Assembly: GCA_036396755.1 (NCBI GenBank)
Contig: DASWKG010000045.1
Location: 1 to 14,346, forward strand
DNA length: 14,346 nucleotides
Direction of reading: 5' to 3'
Source: DASWKG01 sp036396755
Lineage (GTDB): Bacteria > Actinomycetota > UBA4738 > CALAEC01
In this document: one piece after another, positions 12,328 to 14,346 of the stretch
How the letters are laid out: every line of letters starts with the position of its first letter
Numbering within the stretch: position 1 is the first letter of the stretch
Notes under the pieces: generated by a model
The model's input: only the letters and a program-made list of their open reading frames with translations
What the model was told of the DNA's origin: nothing
Database searches by the model: none
Made by a program: the position numbers and the translations under genes

Positions 12328-14028
12328 TTATCGCACGTAGGTCATGATCCGCACGTTGCCGCCCGTGAACGCGTTGACCACGGCGTGGGCAGCGCCCTCG
12401 GGGACCGGCGCGCCCGAGGCGGCGCCCGTCAGGCTCATCAGCTCGCAGCCCTCGTCGTAGAACCAGATCGTGAGGTCCGCCGCCGCGGCGGCCGGCGACG
12501 ACACCGTGACGTGGATCGTGTGGTTCCCGTCGCCCGACCCCTCGGGCAGGTCCTCGTACACCCACCCGTCGACGCCCTGGCTGACCGGCCGGCCGTTGCA
12601 TCCATTGGCCGCAGCCCACTCGAGCTCCGCGACCCCGCCGGCGAGCGAGCTGCCGGGCTGGCCGCCCCGGATGCTGCCCGTGCCGATGAAGCCGTTGTCG
12701 AGCTCGGGCAGGTAGAAGACGTCGAACCCGAGGGCGATGTCGTTCGCGAAGAGGTACCCGGGGTGACGCTCGTGCCACATCTTCGCCGACCAGACGTCGG
12801 CGCCCGGCATCTTCATCCACGCGACGACCCTGGGGCCGGTGCCGGCGGCCGCACCGGCGCCGGCGGCGTTCAGCCCGCGCACGTCGGAGTAGTCGATGAC
12901 GCCCGCGCCGTCCTGATACCACGCGATGCCCATCGTGTAGCCGTCGGGGTTGATGCGGAAGACGTGCGAGGTGGAGACGGCGCCCGCGTTGATCGTGTCG
13001 TTGCCGAACGCGCCGATCTTCTGGGGGTGCTGCTCCACGCTGATGTCGTAGATGTGCACCGGCCCGCCCGGGGACACGGTGGGCGCGCCGCCCCCGCCCA
13101 GCTCGTCGGAGACGAGCAGGAACTTCCCGTCGGGCGTCGGGTCGGACTGGTGGGAGATCGAGATGCCCTCGTTCGGGATCACCGAGATCAGCGCCGGGTT
13201 CTTCGGGTCCTCGGTGTTGAGGATCAGCGTCGAGCTGATCGCCGCCGCGTATCCGCGGGTGCCGGCCGCGTTGAAGGTGACGTCGTGCGGCGGGTGGAGC
13301 GCGGCCGCGTAGGTCCAGTCCTTCACCTTCGTGGGGGCGGCGGGGTTCGAGAACTCCCAGATGTGGATCGTGCCGGCGGGGACCAGCTCGGAGTTCGAGA
13401 TGTAGATGACCGGCTGGGTCGGGTGCACCGTCAGGTTGTGGGCCCCGAGGCTCTGCGTGAACCGGCCGACGAGGAACGGGTTCCGCGGGTCGGACAGGTC
13501 CGAGATGCCGACCGTCGAGCTGGCGTTGGTGCCGTCGGGGCGCGTGCAGGACCCGGTGCCGTCGGCGCCCTGGAGCACGTAGTCGCCCCAGAGCTGGATG
13601 TCGTTCTGGTAGAACCGGCAGGGGAGCGTGGCGACCTGCACGGGCTCGCGCGGGTTCGTGATGTCGATCACGCGCCCGGCCGCGCTCAGGACCCCGGCGA
13701 TCGCGAAGTCGCGCTCCTCGGTCTGATAGACGATGTTGCCGTCGCCGTCGACCACGCAGTCGCCGGAGGCGTCGGTCTCGCACACGGGGTCGCCGGTCGC
13801 GCCGTTCGAGAGCTTGGTGACCTCCCTGGTCACGAACTCGAGGTCGCTCCCGCCCGCGTAGGGAACCCTCGCGACGTGCTCGATCTGTCCGACCTGGATC
13901 GTCTCGGCCGTGCCGGCGCCGCCCCAGGCGGCGTCGTCGAGCTGGATCTGTCCGGCCCCGGCCTGCCCGGCCGGTACCGCGAGGGCAACGGCGATCATCG
14001 CCGGGAGCGTCAGTCGTGTCAGCTTCAT
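12328..14028 (-). CDS. Secreted LVIVD-repeat beta-propeller protein, first of a tandem pair
   Basis: A 566-aa exported protein and first gene of the leftward operon. The signal peptide is 1-25 (KLTRLTLPAMIAVALAV, AGA). LVIVD-type repeats lie at about 118-136 (RVIDITNPREPVQVATL), 173-190, 221-238 (IHIWEFSNPAAPTKVKDW), 267-284 and 324-341, giving a predicted beta-propeller. Blocks GAHNLTVHPTQP (195-206), PHDVTF (247-252), SHQSDPTPDG (292-301), HVFRINPDG (355-363) and ERHPGY (420-425) match the paralogue almost exactly, as do six cysteines (83, 91, 137, 161, 477, 528). The C-terminal domain (about 484-566) is PPC-like. Compared with the second copy it has a longer N-terminus (about 14 residues before the first shared block) and an insert around 465-480. 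ATG 14028 follows the SD GGGGAGG with a 5-nt spacer. Function unknown; the co-transcribed aminopeptidase suggests a role with extracellular peptides. Confidence 0.85.
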   Translation of the reverse strand: MKLTRLTLPAMIAVALAVPAGQAGAGQIQLDDAAWGGAGTAETIQVGQIEHVARVPYAGGSDLEFVTREVTKLSNGATGDPVCETDASGDCVVDGDGNIVYQTEERDFAIAGVLSAAGRVIDITNPREPVQVATLPCRFYQNDIQLWGDYVLQGADGTGSCTRPDGTNASSTVGISDLSDPRNPFLVGRFTQSLGAHNLTVHPTQPVIYISNSELVPAGTIHIWEFSNPAAPTKVKDWTYAAALHPPHDVTFNAAGTRGYAAAISSTLILNTEDPKNPALISVIPNEGISISHQSDPTPDGKFLLVSDELGGGGAPTVSPGGPVHIYDISVEQHPQKIGAFGNDTINAGAVSTSHVFRINPDGYTMGIAWYQDGAGVIDYSDVRGLNAAGAGAAAGTGPRVVAWMKMPGADVWSAKMWHERHPGYLFANDIALGFDVFYLPELDNGFIGTGSIRGGQPGSSLAGGVAELEWAAANGCNGRPVSQGVDGWVYEDLPEGSGDGNHTIHVTVSSPAAAAADLTIWFYDEGCELMSLTGAASGAPVPEGAAHAVVNAFTGGNVRIMTYVR

Positions 14029-14100
14029 CGGTCCTCCCCGAATCGGCGCGGGCGCGTCTTTGGGCTCGAGGAGAACTACGCCAAGGGGACGGGCGAAACC

Positions 14101-14118
14101 TTTGTGCAGGTGCCCAAA
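14101..14118. promoter_or_regulatory. Near-palindromic 8-2-8 operator candidate upstream of the LVIVD/M28 operon
   Basis: TTTGTGCA-GG-TGCCCAAA is an inverted repeat with one mismatch, 73 nt before the first LVIVD gene start. Its left half and 2-nt spacing equal those of the perfect palindrome before the subtilase genes (5420-5436), which suggests one regulator for both exported-protein units. Confidence 0.4.
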
Positions 14119-14238
14119 GCGTGCGTGCGTCCCGGGGGCGAGTCCACGTCGCTGGTCGGGCGCGGCGAGCCGCCGGCCCTGACTCTAGAGGGTCCCGGGA
14201 AGCCTCGGTCGGCCCTCTCGCCGGGATCGCACATGAGA

Positions 14239-14270
14239 AGGGGAGGGACCTTGGGCGTGGTCCCTCCCCT
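14239..14270 (-). terminator. Strong 12-bp hairpin, possible terminator of a gene beyond the right edge
   Basis: AGGGGAGGGACC (14239-14250) pairs perfectly with GGTCCCTCCCCT (14259-14270) across an 8-nt loop. Read leftward it is followed by TCTCAT, a short pyrimidine run but no true U-tract; read rightward it is followed by CACGGG. It could end a leftward transcript entering from the right, or be a leader structure of the LVIVD operon. Confidence 0.5.
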
Positions 14271-14346
14271 CACGGGCAACGACCGCTCCTGTCGGTGGAG
14301 CCGACAGTAAGAGGTGATCTCACCCGTTCAAACGAACGACCCGCGG

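Larger units (their letters stand above)
14029..14346. other. Gene-free upstream region of the LVIVD/M28 operon
   Basis: I see no credible coding frame in either strand over these roughly 320 bases; the open frames here lack a start signal and protein-like composition. The region holds the degenerate operator-like repeat at 14101-14118, a distant inverted pair CTTTGGGC (14058-14065) / GCCCAAAG (14112-14119), a strong hairpin at 14239-14270 and a smaller hairpin (7-bp stem, 14289-14307). No convincing -10/-35 pair for the leftward operon stands out. Confidence 0.6.

Noticed and set aside
14058..14119. Distant inverted pair CTTTGGGC / GCCCAAAG as a leader hairpin
   Set aside because: Only 8 bp separated by 46 nt, and the right half is shared with the operator-like repeat, so no separate structure is supported.
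12262..14310. 682-codon plus-strand open frame over the first LVIVD gene
   Set aside because: It is antisense to a gene with repeats and a signal peptide, and its product is Arg/Val/Asp-rich without recognisable structure.
1..14346. CRISPR array, tRNA, rRNA, insertion sequence or phage genes
   Set aside because: I found no spaced repeats, cloverleaf, rRNA-like stretch, transposase or integrase frame in reading both strands.

Overview
The window is about 70% GC and almost fully coding, with GTG starts, 4-nt ATGA/GTGA gene overlaps, Sec-exported lipoproteins and two start codons preceded by a TANNNT box at leaderless spacing. This suits a high-GC Gram-positive-type bacterium, most likely a deep-branching member of the Actinomycetota (Thermoleophilia, Rubrobacter or Nitriliruptor-like). 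That placement is inferred from style only; there is no rRNA, tRNA or housekeeping marker here.

Left block (about 1-5361, all minus strand, transcribed right to left): a compact operon. The order is a 49-aa single-span membrane protein, a 4-TM membrane protein, a secreted C-terminally anchored protein whose predicted mature N-terminus is His-Gly-His, a 675-aa CopC-CopD fusion of the YcnJ type, a His-containing lipoprotein, a CPBP (Rce1/Abi) intramembrane protease, and a branched-chain-amino-acid-type substrate-binding lipoprotein that runs off the left edge. The first five look like an envelope copper-handling set. The last two are unexpected passengers joined by tight overlaps.

Middle block (about 5362-8613, plus strand): a 124-bp divergent intergenic region with a perfect 7-2-7 inverted repeat, then two tandem, equally long (525 aa) secreted subtilisin-family proteases that overlap by 28 nt and are clearly a duplication. 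Next comes a VapB/VapC-type toxin-antitoxin pair (8731-9384) with its own extended -10 and inverted-repeat operator candidate. The vapC 3' end overlaps the following convergent gene.

Right block (9350-14028, minus strand, transcribed right to left): a three-gene operon encoding two tandem secreted LVIVD-repeat beta-propeller proteins (566 and 549 aa, another duplication) and a secreted M28 zinc aminopeptidase with a C-terminal PKD domain. About 320 bp upstream of it carry no gene but hold a degenerate copy of the inverted repeat found before the subtilases and a strong 12-bp hairpin.

Working picture: a copper-envelope operon on one side, and on the other an exported peptide-degradation module (two endoproteases, one aminopeptidase, two propellers) whose two transcription units may share an operator. 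A TA pair sits between those two units.
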